Shown piece by piece: positions 1 to 9,340 of a stretch of DNA of 30,380 nucleotides (position 1 is its first letter; each line of letters opens with the position of its first letter). The notes under the pieces were generated by a model that saw only the letters and a program-made list of their open reading frames with translations, was not told where the DNA came from and did not search any database. Where the stretch lies: NCBI RefSeq assembly GCF_000485595.1, contig NW_014578320.1, forward strand, positions 25,775 through 56,154, given 5' to 3'. This DNA comes from Priapulus caudatus. Lineage: Eukaryota > Priapulida > Priapulimorpha > Priapulimorphida > Priapulidae. The position numbers were made by a program, and so were the translations under genes.

Positions 1-592
1 TGCATCGAATCGGCCCAAACTCACGACGATGGCGGCTCCTCGCTCATGGGCTCATCTACGAATATTCCAAGTAGTGTACGAAGGTGTCACTGAGTGCAGT
101 TGCGGATCGGCCTAGAATGATACCCGGTCGACAGGTTCCACCGTACACTAACAGTGTCAGTGTATCGAAGGATACTTGCGAGGAAAGGTGTGACACGGGT
201 ACTAGTCTAGATCGGCCGGCATTTTCATTATTTACGAAAAAAGTAAACGACAGCGGGTATAGGGAAATGGCCCGTCGGTGATGAGCCCATTCTGCCATCA
301 ACGGAAGAAGGGCGGGTCTTATCTGATTACGAAATGCGAAAATGCAACAGAAGTAACGTAGGCAGTCCGCTAAACGGACATGTTTAGTTTCGTTTTTGTG
401 CCAACTCATCGTAGGAAACCGTTCTAGCCTGAGCGAATGGCCGTAGGTTACTGAGATCAGCTATTTGTTACTGTGATGGGTCACCTAGTAAAAATTTCAA
501 AGGGAGTTGCGCGTTAGCTGTATTGAGGACACAAAGTGTCATCCTCGCTCGCCTCGGCATCACTGCCGCATCAATGTCCAGTCCACTCGATC
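1..592. other. Unassigned sequence, no gene recognised
   Basis: Mixed-composition unique sequence. Open frames of 65 codons (+, 84-281) and 117 codons (-, 56-409) overlap on opposite strands, and neither shows a domain, a splice context or any family I recognise. I see no RNA gene. It may be upstream flank of the kelch gene that follows. Confidence 0.5.
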
Positions 593-643
593 CGAGCGCG
601 CCAAACTAGCTTAAAATAGTTTGTTGACGATATGGCGCGCTCG
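593..643. repeat. Perfect 10-bp GC-rich inverted repeat with an inner inverted repeat
   Basis: CGAGCGCGCC at 593-602 is mirrored exactly by GGCGCGCTCG at 634-643. Between them AAACTA (603-608) pairs with TAGTTT (617-622). The reverse complement of 597-605 reads TTTGGCGCG, which fits the E2F consensus TTTSSCGC, so the arms could be paired binding sites rather than a structural hairpin. It lies about 60 bp upstream of a TATA-like run. The repeat is directly visible; the regulatory meaning is inferred. Confidence 0.6.
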
Positions 644-698
644 CTTCAGCTTGTATCACCGCGCGCGCCTGCGCGCGGGCACTCAGGCGAGCATAGGC

Positions 699-740
699 TA
701 TATATATATATACTCCTGGTTGACGGGCTCGCCTCACAGT
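699..740 (+). promoter_or_regulatory. Candidate core promoter (TATA run plus initiator)
   Basis: A TATATATATATATA run at 699-712 sits in otherwise GC-rich sequence. About 30 bp downstream is CTCACAGT (733-740), which resembles a metazoan initiator. The upstream 30 bp (GCGCGCGCCTGCGCGCGGGC) is CpG-rich and follows the E2F-like inverted repeat. The first downstream ATG (770) opens only an 11-codon frame ending at 805. If real, this could drive the kelch gene, but (TA)n runs are common in the window and no transcript evidence is available. Confidence 0.25.
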
Positions 741-1916
741 GTTGCCCGCACGTAGTACGCGCAGTGATCATGCAGTTAGCGTCGTTGCAGGCATTGGTTT
801 TGTAAATATAGTACACCGCCAAGGCATTTATTTTTGAAGCTTAACAATATAGACATAAAGTCAAGTGTCAAGTGTTCTATTTCTTGTTATACCACCGTAT
901 CGTAAAAATATGATATCCGGAAGTTGCTTATTTTTTTGTTTTTTTGTTTTATTTTTTTTCTATCGCAGATATATCGAGTTTTTCAAAATATATTGCAATT
1001 ACTTACTATCCCAGGATATTGTTAAACCCCTTACAACCATCTTAAATAATTTCGAATTCTTTCTTCGGATGTTCGATATATGACCTCCCTCGCTGACTTT
1101 CAGCTTTTCGCATATATGACTCTTTTGACGCTCATTTGCCTACATGTAGCTCCTCAACCGAGCTGAAATACTACTAGCGTTTTAAATTCAGGTGGCTATT
1201 ATATCGACAGCAGCCGGCATATAATCTGACGGCTGCCGGGCCACGGTCTTCCGATATCGTAATTGCCGGCAGTTTTTTATTGTTCAGCCGGTACTCAAGT
1301 CACAAGGCGTTTAGTGTTAGGCGTTAGGAGACGCGGCATTTAGGAAATCGAAGACCGTGCGGGCTACGGGCATATAGCACAGCGTTTTAAATTCTTTCAT
1401 TTTCACTAAATCGAGCTTTCACTTTACTACGTAGAAATGTTGTTGACTTTACAAAATTTTTTCGTTATTTGTTCTGCATAAAAGAACTATTATATCCTTG
1501 CTAGCGGTCGGGGTAAAAACAGATCCCTCGAGACACATGTTTCCAAGGTGTTGATAGTCTATTTGTATTAGTCATGGGGACATTGTGGTATTTTGTGTCA
1601 ATACTCCATTCTTCTCTCTCTTCATAGTTAATTCGTGCATATAGAACGCACGTACATTTGTACACTTGTATGAGGAGCGTCGGGCACTGTCGCATTAATT
1701 TTAAATAGGAAGGCGACGTTGAAGGGGCGAACCATGCATGCTTAGGATAAAATATTTTATTGCCATGAATATGATCCAATTTTCAGTCACATATTGTGTG
1801 TGTGCAGTTCCTGCGTGTCTTCGTGTGTGTATATATATATATATATATAACAGGAGTTTAAATAATGACAATTCTGTCCAGCAAGTATCAACCGATTCTT
1901 CCTTTTCTTGGTGCAG
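741..1916. other. AT-rich non-coding stretch (5' UTR/intron candidate)
   Basis: No gene is recognised here. The 72-codon + frame at 865-1083 is a low-complexity Phe/Tyr frame from T-rich sequence. A small inverted repeat (GCAGCCG 1210-1216 / CGGCTGC 1230-1236) is present, and a (GT)(TA)n tract lies at about 1797-1849. The last 23 bases form a good 3' splice site for the exon that starts at 1917: pyrimidine-rich GATTCTTCCTTTTCTTGG followed by TGCAG. Confidence 0.5.
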
Positions 1917-2292
1917 AGCATACTTAGCATGAGCATCTCGGACCCGAGGCTCGCTCGCTACGCATGGGAGGAGCCCGGAAAACGGAATCAGGAGTCCCCA
2001 AAGCTGGAACAGGAATCCAGAAAGCCGAAACAGGAGTCCCGAAAGCTGGATCAGGGGTCCGTAAATCTGGAACAGGGGTCCGAAAAGCCGGATCAGGGTT
2101 CCGAAAAGCCGGAATGGGAGTCCGGAAAGCCGGAACGGGATTCCGGAAAGCCAGAACGTGACTCCGAGAAGCAGAGCGGGAGGCCGCGGACGCGGTACAA
2201 GCACGCGGCGTGCACACACGGGAGACATGTGTACGTGCACGGCGGCCGCAGCGGCACGATGCCCCTGAGGGACCTGTGGAGATACGATCCGG
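1917..2292 (+). CDS. Kelch-repeat protein, internal exon with heptapeptide repeat
   Basis: Partial gene, one exon. The acceptor is a pyrimidine-rich tract ending in CAG at 1914-1916; the donor is GG|GTGAGT at 2293. The exon enters in phase 0 and leaves one base into a codon. Residues 1-23 are unassigned. Residues 24-86 are nine copies of a seven-residue charged repeat (pattern E-Q-x-S-x-K-P). The rest begins SGRPRT, then RYKHAACTHGRHVYVHGG, then RSGTMPLRDLWRYDP. This is a kelch half-blade: R..H, the VYVHGG double glycine, then L.DLW.YDP. Kelch blades form beta-propellers that usually bind protein partners; which kelch family this is cannot be told. The blade's missing Trp strand is supplied by the exon at 4961. 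GC content is far above the flanking introns. An alternative is that the heptad part is intronic and the exon starts after CAG at 2174, but that site has no pyrimidine tract. Confidence 0.68.
1986..2174 (+). repeat. 21-bp minisatellite, nine copies, in coding frame
   Basis: Nine units of 21 bp, for example GGAACAGGGGTCCGAAAAGCC read cyclically. Because 21 is a multiple of three, each unit encodes seven residues in the kelch frame (EQESRKP, DQGSEKP, EWESGKP, ERDSGKP and similar). Copies diverge by substitution and none is frameshifted. The unit is open in several frames on both strands, so the overlapping minus-strand 249-codon frame is a shadow. Confidence 0.85.
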
Positions 2293-2804
2293 GTGAGTGA
2301 GTAGTCTGGTAGTAGAGCATTTTGACGGGGAAAAAATGGTATAAAGACGATTTTTACACCAGATGAGCTGGATGTGTCATAGGAAAACATATAAAAAATC
2401 CACTTTGGGGAAAATTTTTTACGAGTCTGAATATTTTGCACATTTTCCATGTTTTGTCATGGGAAATGAGCATGGGCAAGGCTCGTCAAGTGATATAGTG
2501 GGACAGATATGTGAAAAAATTGTGGGTTTTTTGGTAAAAGCACCAGAATTGGCATGAATGAAGTTAAGGGTGTACTAAATGAGTTTAGATATAGTGCCAA
2601 GCGGGGAGAGTGCGGGGCGGCAACGCGCGTCGCCCCGAGCATGTGACTCTGTGGGTGTGCGCGCGTGTGTGCATACTACATGCGTGCGTGTTTGACTGTT
2701 TGTGCATGGATTGCGTCATGGCCGCGCGTGTCTCGGCATTGTCAAAATCAGGACTGGTTTTTAGATAGAAACCAAAGACATCGAAATTGTATATATATAT
2801 ATTA
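2293..2804 (+). other. Intron, 5' part
   Basis: AT-rich sequence between the kelch exon donor and the Helitron-like element. A GC-rich patch lies near 2596-2640 and a short GT-rich patch near 2650-2700. No coding signal is recognised. Confidence 0.45.
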
Positions 2805-3070
2805 TCTACTATATAATAGTAGAAAGAGCCGAAGTGTCGTTTTCCGTATCTCCTCTGAAACCGTGCCACGTGTGCTCACGCAAATCGCGCTGGAGCCCCT
2901 TCTGGACGTCCCGAATACATTCCGCTACGTTAGAACGCGATTTTTCGATCGTAAACTGACTTTTGGAGGCAATTTTCTAAAAAGTTATGTGCCCGAAGAA
3001 ATTTCGGCATTCATCGGAAACCCGCACCAACTTTTAAGATCGCCAAATCCGCATGCGCACACACGCACGC

Positions 3071-4332
3071 ACCAAAGCCATTGCGGCTGCGGTGTATAAA
3101 CAACCAAGGCAACCAAGCACTGCTGCGCACAGCTGTGAGGCGAAAATTTGCGTGCGTGTGTGCGTGTGTGCGCGCTCGTGTTTGTGTAAATGTCGTATGT
3201 GGTTGCGCACGCCCGTATGTGTGTGAATACGGTGTGTGCGCGCGTGCTCGCGTGTGCAAATATTTGACAACGGGAGGTGTAACCGTGCCCGCGCTTACCT
3301 GGCTCCCAATGCTCTCACATTTTTAAACGCCGTTTCGATTGTCTAAGTTAGAGCACACACATGCCACACTATATATACCATAACCTTTTGAAATTGTGTT
3401 AAAGTATTAATGTGTTTTCTCACGGGTTTTAATGACAAGATAGCTATACTAAATGTAGATTAAAGGTATACTATAATTAATTAATCATTTAATTTGCTGG
3501 AGCCTTCACCTAGCATAGCAAGCCACACTAAAACGCACGCACGAACGCACACACCAAAGCCATTGCGGCTGCGGTGTATAAACAGCCACCCACTGCCACG
3601 CACAGCTGTGAGGCGAAAATTTAAGACAAACCGTGCGTGCGTGCGTGCGGCTGTATGTATGTATGTATGTGTGTATGCAGGCCCGTAGCCAGCTTTATAT
3701 TGGGGGGGGGGTTCATTTTTCAATGTAGGCAATTTGCTCGGCAGGGGGGTGTACAGGATTTGTACCAGGGGTGGGTCTAACCATAACCCAAAATTTGCGA
3801 GCACCCGAAGAGGGGTCTGGGGAGCCCTCCCCCAGAAATTTTTTTATATTAGACCCCCTCAAATGCGTTTTCTGCGCGAGCAAGGGGGGGTCCAGGGAGT
3901 CCGGAGCGCGAAGCGACCAGGCGAAGGAGCCAAGCGACGCGAGCGGGGGAGGGTGTGGGAGGGGGTGTTCACTGTTCACCCTCCGCACGATGAAGATTTT
4001 GCAATTTTACACTAAAATGGAGCGACCTGAGGTGAAATTTTGCAAATTTTCAAAAAACTTTTTTTTGCTGGGGGTGAGGGCTTCGGAGGGGGGGGTTCGT
4101 TCGAACCCCCCGAACCCTCCTGGCTACGGGCCTGTGTATGTATGTATGTATGAGGTATGTATGTATGTATGTATGTATGTATGTATGTGCGTGCGTGCGT
4201 CGCGCGCGCGGTGCGTGTGCGTGTGTGTGTGTGTGTGTTGCGTGTATGTGTGTGTGCGTGCGTGCGCGCGTGTGTGTGATGTGTGTGTGCGCGTGTGTGT
4301 GCAAATATTTGACAATGGGAGGTGTAACCCTG
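3071..4332 (+). repeat. Tandemly duplicated Helitron core with internal microsatellites
   Basis: Two copies of the same block. Each starts ACCAAAGCCATTGCGG (3071 and 3553, 482 bp apart), continues through GCTGTGAGGCGAAAATTT, passes through a GT-rich microsatellite and ends with GCAAATATTTGACAA (3256 and 4301) and GGGAGGTGTAACC. The second copy is enlarged by the 457-bp element at 3678-4134. A third copy of the block's end is at 11782. Confidence 0.75.
3678..4134. mobile_element. MITE-like terminal-inverted-repeat element nested in the Helitron
   Basis: A perfect 15-bp terminal inverted repeat: CAGGCCCGTAGCCAG at 3678-3692 and its exact reverse complement at 4120-4134. The element is 457 bp, G-run-rich and has no transposase. 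TGTATG flanks both ends (3672-3677 and 4135-4140), a possible 6-bp target duplication, but the flanks are GTAT microsatellite so this is not decisive and the superfamily is left open. It interrupts the microsatellite of the second Helitron core and is therefore younger. Confidence 0.75.
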
Positions 4333-4681
4333 CAGCGCCATCCACTAACTTTCGAGAAAATAGATCTTCAAAATTACTCACTGCATTTGTGCTTCTTTTT
4401 TAAGAATTTAACTTATTATTGATGCTTCTAACCAGAATGATATTTTCAAAAATAATATCTAAATAAGTAAATGTGTGTCGATTAAAGGTAAAATTTCAGA
4501 TTTTATATATATATTTGATACAATTTTTTAAACAAATATTGCTATATGACTCGAGTCTAAATATCAGTATTTTTCGTTTACTGTAAATACATCCTCAAAT
4601 AAAAGTGAGAGATAAATGGTTAAACCGCCATCCTCAAATCAGACCGTACTCAACCCCGTCTGGAGGACGGGTAATAGCTAG

Positions 4682-4748
4682 TATATATATATATATATAT
4701 ATATAATATATTTATATATAATATAATGATATTATATATATATGTATA
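4682..4748. repeat. (TA)n microsatellite at the Helitron 3' border
   Basis: Imperfect TA repeat starting at the base after the Helitron CTAG end, as expected for an element that inserts into AT dinucleotides. It may be the original target tract. Confidence 0.8.
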
Positions 4749-4960
4749 TAGTCAGAATTATTTTAAGACATGGACTTTAATGACATGTACGTCTAGATTA
4801 TAATCTATTTTCCTTGAGACCGATTTAAAAGATGTCGCATTTTTAGTGAATTTTTTTTATTCACATTCACAAAGTAAAAAGTGAATACATATAAGCTTGG
4901 GAAATTCTACCCTTGGCACTATGTCTAACTCTGCTTGTTAACTGACATTCACTTGTTCAG

Positions 4961-5043
4961 CTTCAGACACATGGACGGAGATCAAACATCCTCAGGGGGA
5001 GAGTCCACCGTCGCCATGGGAACACACTATTCTTCCATATAAG
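4961..5043 (+). CDS. Kelch-repeat protein, internal exon (Trp strand)
   Basis: The acceptor is ACTTGTTCAG ending at 4960 (a second CAG at 4964-4966 is possible). The exon enters with two bases that complete the codon left by the exon ending at 2292. In that frame it reads ASD, then TWTEIKHPQGESPPSPWEHT, then ILPYK. Joined to WRYDP it gives four residues between DP and W, the usual kelch spacing. The following G-E-S-P-P and W-E-H-T match the start of a kelch beta strand. The donor AAG|GTCACT (5044) is weak and the frame meets TGA shortly after it. Composition is GC-richer than the surrounding intron. The kelch assignment is strong; the exact borders are less sure. Confidence 0.65.
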
Positions 5044-5420
5044 GTCACTCTCTGAGCACTGATGGATTTGATTTTTACAAATTGAATTCAGTCTATATGT
5101 GTTTATCTGCATTTTCTTTTATTTCCAACCGTGCTGTAAGATTATCAACATGCGACATGCATATATATTAAATAATATTTCACGTAGTTCAATTAAATAA
5201 TGTGAAATTGTTGCCTCAGCTTTCATGAAAAGTATGTGAATAAATAGCATTGGTTTTACTTGCATGCGTAAGGCACTTGGTAGCTTAGTTATCACCACGT
5301 TTCCTCATCTTCGTTTCCTTTGGTTGACATCATAATGACTTTTTAAAATGCTACCAAAGTATGCTGCCATGATTGACATAAAACGGTACCATAGATTAGA
5401 TAAGCACACACACGTACGTG

Positions 5421-5475
<55 letters not shown>

Positions 5476-5824
5476 TATACACACATATGCTTAAATATAT
5501 AAGATATATAATATATATATCTATACTATATACATTACTAACTGCTAAATATGCATGGTATCATTTTATACTATATATATATACTATAAGTTGGAAAAAA
5601 TGAATATAAAAATAAATAATGTTTTACATATTTACAGTACCCATATGTTTTACATAGGTTTTAAACATATGTTACACCTACCCATGGCGCCTATTAAATC
5701 CACTCCTGATTACGATATATAGTTCAGCTTATAGTTGCTACCAGGATTAATGTATACATGAATGTGTGGGTGAAGCAGCCTGATCATTCGTGTACGTGAC
5801 AGTTTGCATCTCATCCATGTGCAG
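5044..5824 (+). other. Intron
   Basis: AT-rich, no coding signal recognised. Contains a perfect 20-bp palindrome and (TA)n tracts at 5406-5515. Ends in the acceptor CATCTCATCCATGTGCAG. Confidence 0.45.
5406..5515. repeat. 20-bp perfect palindrome followed by (TA)n tracts
   Basis: ACACACACGTACGTGTGTGT (5406-5425) is a perfect palindrome. It runs straight into TA repeats that continue with interruptions to about 5515. Confidence 0.8.
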
Positions 5825-5901
5825 GACAAGTCTCGTCGGTTTTCGGGGGGAGTACAGGCAAACACGAACCGACGTCTCTCGCTACCCTGTACAAATCATC
5901 G
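5825..5901 (+). CDS. Kelch-repeat protein, candidate internal exon (VFGG strand)
   Basis: Well-formed borders: acceptor CATCCATGTGCAG|GAC and donor ATCG|GTAAGC. All three frames are open over 77 bases. The frame that reads QVSSVFGGSTGKHEPTSL then ATLYKSS contains the kelch double glycine and a following L..LY strand. After PYK of the upstream exon, a single base G would give YKGQVSSVFGG, an excellent kelch junction. That requires the upstream exon to end one base into a codon, whereas its visible donor leaves phase 0. Either a base is missing in the assembly near 5043, or the donor differs, or a small exon lies between. The phase-0 reading (DKSRRFSGG...) is less kelch-like. The exon is probable; its exact joining is unresolved. 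Confidence 0.45.
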
Positions 5902-6599
5902 GTAAGCTGTAGCGCAGAGATCCGAACCCCTACGATACCGTATTTTTATAGCGATTCGTATTGCATTTTGACGCACTACGACGCAGTTGGCATACAACTG
6001 ACGATTTTATTAAGCGATCGAAAAAAAAAGACGTTTTTGAGAATATTTCAAGGTGGTTTCTTTCAGTGACATTGAAGTAACATGATATGAAAATAACTAC
6101 AATATTTTAGCAAGGCAAATATTCAGTCCCGAGAACTTATTCGTCATGTAGTTGGGGGCATCTCGGGAATCAAAAAAAATTGCCGAGGAAAGGGGGCATG
6201 CCCCCGAACCCCCTTCTAGCATACTCGGGTCATTGCGTCACCGCTCGGACTACAGATTCAGATAAACTTCACGACAGTTGGCTCAGCAAAAAGTGTGGGA
6301 TCGTCTGTAGCGGGTTTCATGAGTTAGCAAGGAAGGAATACCAAGGATATCAAAGACGAATGCACGAGTAGTGGTGTTAACTGGTAGTGATCTTTATTCG
6401 CCACTCGGCACGCGCAAAACCCCCCACAATGCGCGCCCCGATAATCATAAAATTATTGACGTCTGAGTAGACGTTGGTGAATGGCCAGCAGTAAGAAGGA
6501 GTTACACCGTGTTTTTCTCGGTGCTGCTGTGAAGAGGGTGCATGGCACACGAGGCGTGTCGTGGCGGGGGGGGGGATGTGGTTAGTATGAAGTCCTTAG
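5902..6599. other. Intron or intergenic, no gene recognised
   Basis: Mostly AT-rich. Contains GGGGGCATGCCCCC, a 14-bp palindrome (6192-6205), inside a CTCGGG-bordered G-run-rich patch (about 6128-6230) that resembles a decayed MITE. The 63-codon + frame (6180-6371) overlaps it and matches nothing I know. Confidence 0.4.
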
Positions 6600-6712
6600 C
6601 ATGTGTGTGTGCGTTGTGTGTTGTAGCGTGGTGCGTGCGTGGTCGTGCGTGCATGCCGTGCTGTGCGTGTTGCGTGTCTGTGGTGTGTGTGTGTGCGTGA
6701 GGGCTGCGCCAT
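6600..6712. repeat. GT/GCGT-rich simple sequence
   Basis: Imperfect GTGT/GCGTGC repeat on the + strand. The overlapping Cys/Val- and His/Thr-rich frames are low-complexity artefacts. Confidence 0.8.
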
Positions 6713-7033
6713 TGCAAGGCCGTGTCTTGTCTCCCGCCGCCAGCTTCGAACACAGTGGAAAACCCGCTTGGCGTTCATACTGCGCTCTCGCGCAGTAGGT
6801 CGGGGCCACGACGGCGGTCGCCCACTGAACATAGGCAACGCTGATGCACACTCGCGGTTACGGGCCGACATTCAGGGGTCGACGATACGATACACTGGAT
6901 CTTCGACTTTGTGGATAGTGGTTGTTCGTGTCGAGGCGGACGAGTGCGGGAGTTTTGTGAAGGTTGTGAAGCATGGGTGGCACGATTCCCGAAAGCAAGA
7001 ATGCGAATATTCATGTAGCTATGATGTAGTAAA

Positions 7034-7073
<40 letters not shown>

Positions 7074-9028
7074 TATAATACTAGATACGGTAAAAGTTTA
7101 TCAATAGATCCAAATGAAGTAAAAATAACTTACACTCGAGCCGAATTTTCGTCGCATGCTCGCCAATACGACTTCCTCCAGTCGAAACATGTTAGCCCCC
7201 CCCCCGCCCCTCCGCAGGTAATGCAGCAACTGGAACTGGATCTCGAACTGGACTGTAGATGAAACTATACTATACTAGCACATGTGCAACTATAGAGATC
7301 GCCAATGAATTATCAATCATATACTAACTATACGTATTGAGGCCACTACAGATCACAACAATGACTGCTAGGCCATTGGCAGTGGCAGAAATCCATGGTT
7401 TCAAGAGACAGTTTTACCGTATAACTATCTGTCAAGGGGGAAGGCCAAAAGTGGCCTTCCTTACTTTTGTATGTATAGAAAGTGATAGATATGTATGTAT
7501 AACACTATAAGTATATATATATTATATATATATAAAATTATTATAAGCACTGGGATGAGATTCCTCCCGCGATCCGCGGAAATCTGCGATGACCAGTCGC
7601 AGGAGGTCGATGTTGTGAAACGTCTAATTCGTGAGAAATGGGAGGGGGTTAACAATGTATACAATTTAAATTATCATACCGCTCAACAGCAGCCTGAACG
7701 TAACTGTAGAGTGAGACAGCTAGGCTGACAGCGAAGTAATACAGGTGTATGCTTGTTTTTGCGTACCAAAAAGAAAATCCTCGTTCACGAGGCGAAGGCT
7801 GCAGTAGAGGGGCAAACATTGCAGGTAGCTGATCAAAAGTAAACTGACCATGCTGCCTGGGGCCGGTTACATGTTGCTGGCGTGCATTTGTGTGCAATGA
7901 CATGCACTGACATGTTCATCGCATGGTGTTTGTTTACTTCAAATCTCGTCGCAGGCAAGCAGCCGCTATGTCGAGAAAACAATGCAAGCGACGGGTGGAA
8001 CACAGAAGAAAGACATTATGTCTAGACATTAGATAAAAAATTGCACTATTTTCAGGCCCCCACTGATTCCTATTGATATGTCGTTGTTCTTTGACATTGG
8101 TGACTTCAAGAGTCCCCTATAATGTGTTCAGAAACGCTTAGACATGGCAGTTGACCAAATTGCAGCCATTCTTTTAAACAATTCCCTATACCGGACGCCA
8201 CCTAGCATGGCGAATGACCTACGTCCTCGGCATTGCTCGCTCCTCTGTTGCTACTAAAATTTCAGCTGAAAATTAAATTATCCAATATCATCCCTGTATA
8301 TAATATATAATATATAGTCAGGAATAAATAATACAACAAAAGTAGTATAAAAGGAGTAATAATCACATGTAAATTATTACTGACCCTGATATATACCATA
8401 CTACTTAGATAATAATATATAATAATATATATAGACTATCAGAAGTAGACTAATAGGCGAAGGAGTGCTGACTTCAAAATTCGTCATCTTACTAGCCTAG
8501 AATACCATCGATTACTAAGCGTAACTCAACCAACCTGCGATCTAAACATCGTACACAGACATATACATCGATACAAGCCCCAATCCGAGAATACAGACTA
8601 AACTTACGACACCGATTAACTCCATTCTGCCAGCAAAACGAATCTATACACCCCGCCTACGCTGAAACAATAGCAGCTAACAACAGACTCTCTGGCGCAC
8701 GTCTTGCCCTCAGCCGAGCGTTTGCTCCTGGGAGACTTGGACATCGACCACACACCGCGAGCTAAATCTTGTGACGCTAGTTATCAGCCTGGTAGTCCCC
8801 CCCACCGCAACGCACAGGCCCACGCGCAATCTCAGGCAGGCAGCCCAGCTCAATCCGCCCAGCGAGCTCACAACCGCCTCGCCGAGTGAGCGAGAGGCGC
8901 AAGAGTCGTTAGTAGCGGCCTAGTTGTTTCAAATTAGGCAGGTTATGTATCGTTTTGCTGGCAAGGCCCAAACGGAATTGTCGTACGTTTACGCCTGAAT
9001 CCCGATGCGGATGTAACGAGAACGTTCG
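6713..9028. other. Mixed intronic or intergenic sequence, no firm gene
   Basis: Includes a (TA)n tract at about 7036-7075. Small protein-like stretches exist but are not firm: 6744-6796 after a good acceptor (CTCCCGCCGCCAG), 7553-7655 on +, and a 19-codon minus-strand ATG frame at 7134-7190 ending at GTAAGT. The segment 8690-8890 is GC-rich with no recognisable product. No repeats longer than a few units are evident. Confidence 0.35.
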
Positions 9029-9030
9029 NC

Positions 9031-9042
9031 AGACACACACAC

Positions 9043-9086
<44 letters not shown>
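9031..9086. repeat. (CA)n microsatellite beside a single N
   Basis: About 28 CA units with one CG interruption. An ambiguous base at 9029 sits two bases before the tract. Confidence 0.95.
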
Positions 9087-9089
<3 letters not shown>

Positions 9090-9282
9090 CACATACCACC
9101 ACACCACATCCATCATCCATCTATCCACCCTTTTAATGATCAAGCTACGATGACCGATATTACTTTCGCAAATCTTACACGCAGTGCATGACGACAGTAT
9201 AATGATCTATGCGACATACCCTGAACCGGAAAAACCCTGCACATGATTATCAGTATACTGAACTTATCAGTACATGTACTAT

Positions 9283-9287
<5 letters not shown>
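9087..9287. other. Short unique spacer between microsatellites
   Basis: Unique sequence between the CA and TA tracts. No coding signal is seen. Confidence 0.5.

Positions 9288-9339
<52 letters not shown>
9288..9339. repeat. (TA)n microsatellite ending at a single N
   Basis: About 26 TA units, directly followed by N at 9340 and then a different minisatellite. Confidence 0.95.
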
Positions 9340-9340
9340 N

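Larger units (their letters stand above)
2805..4681 (+). mobile_element. Non-autonomous Helitron-like element, with a nested MITE
   Basis: The 5' end begins TC at 2805 directly after an A, and contains the palindrome CTACTAT-ATA-ATAGTAG (2806-2822). The 3' end has a hairpin (CCCGTC 4655-4660, loop TGGAG, GACGGG 4666-4671), then ten bases ending in CTAG at 4681, followed by T. TC start, CTRR end, a 3' hairpin about 10 bp from the end and insertion between A and T are Helitron hallmarks. There is no Rep/helicase coding, so it would depend on an autonomous partner. The interior contains a duplicated core (from 3071 and from 3553) with GT/GTAT microsatellites. It lies in the intron of the kelch gene in the same orientation. 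A second copy of the 3' end occurs at 11666-12166, which supports a dispersed family. Confidence 0.6.

Noticed and set aside
56-409. 117-codon minus frame and 65-codon plus frame at the left edge
   Set aside because: Overlapping on opposite strands, no recognised motif or splice context; such lengths occur by chance.
1701-2450. 249-codon minus-strand frame opposite the kelch exon
   Set aside because: It is a shadow of the 21-bp minisatellite, which is stop-free on both strands; no domain is seen, whereas the plus strand gives clear kelch residues.
5896-5936. tRNA/SINE-like B-box on the minus strand (GGTTCGGATCTC)
   Set aside because: Does not fit the B-box GGTTCGANNCC at the 3' side, no A-box at the right distance and no cloverleaf; the region is better explained by an exon-intron border.
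7495-7728. 77-codon plus frame containing EVDVVKRLIREKWEG
   Set aside because: Looks mildly protein-like, but its start lies in (TA)n sequence and no domain or convincing splice sites are seen.
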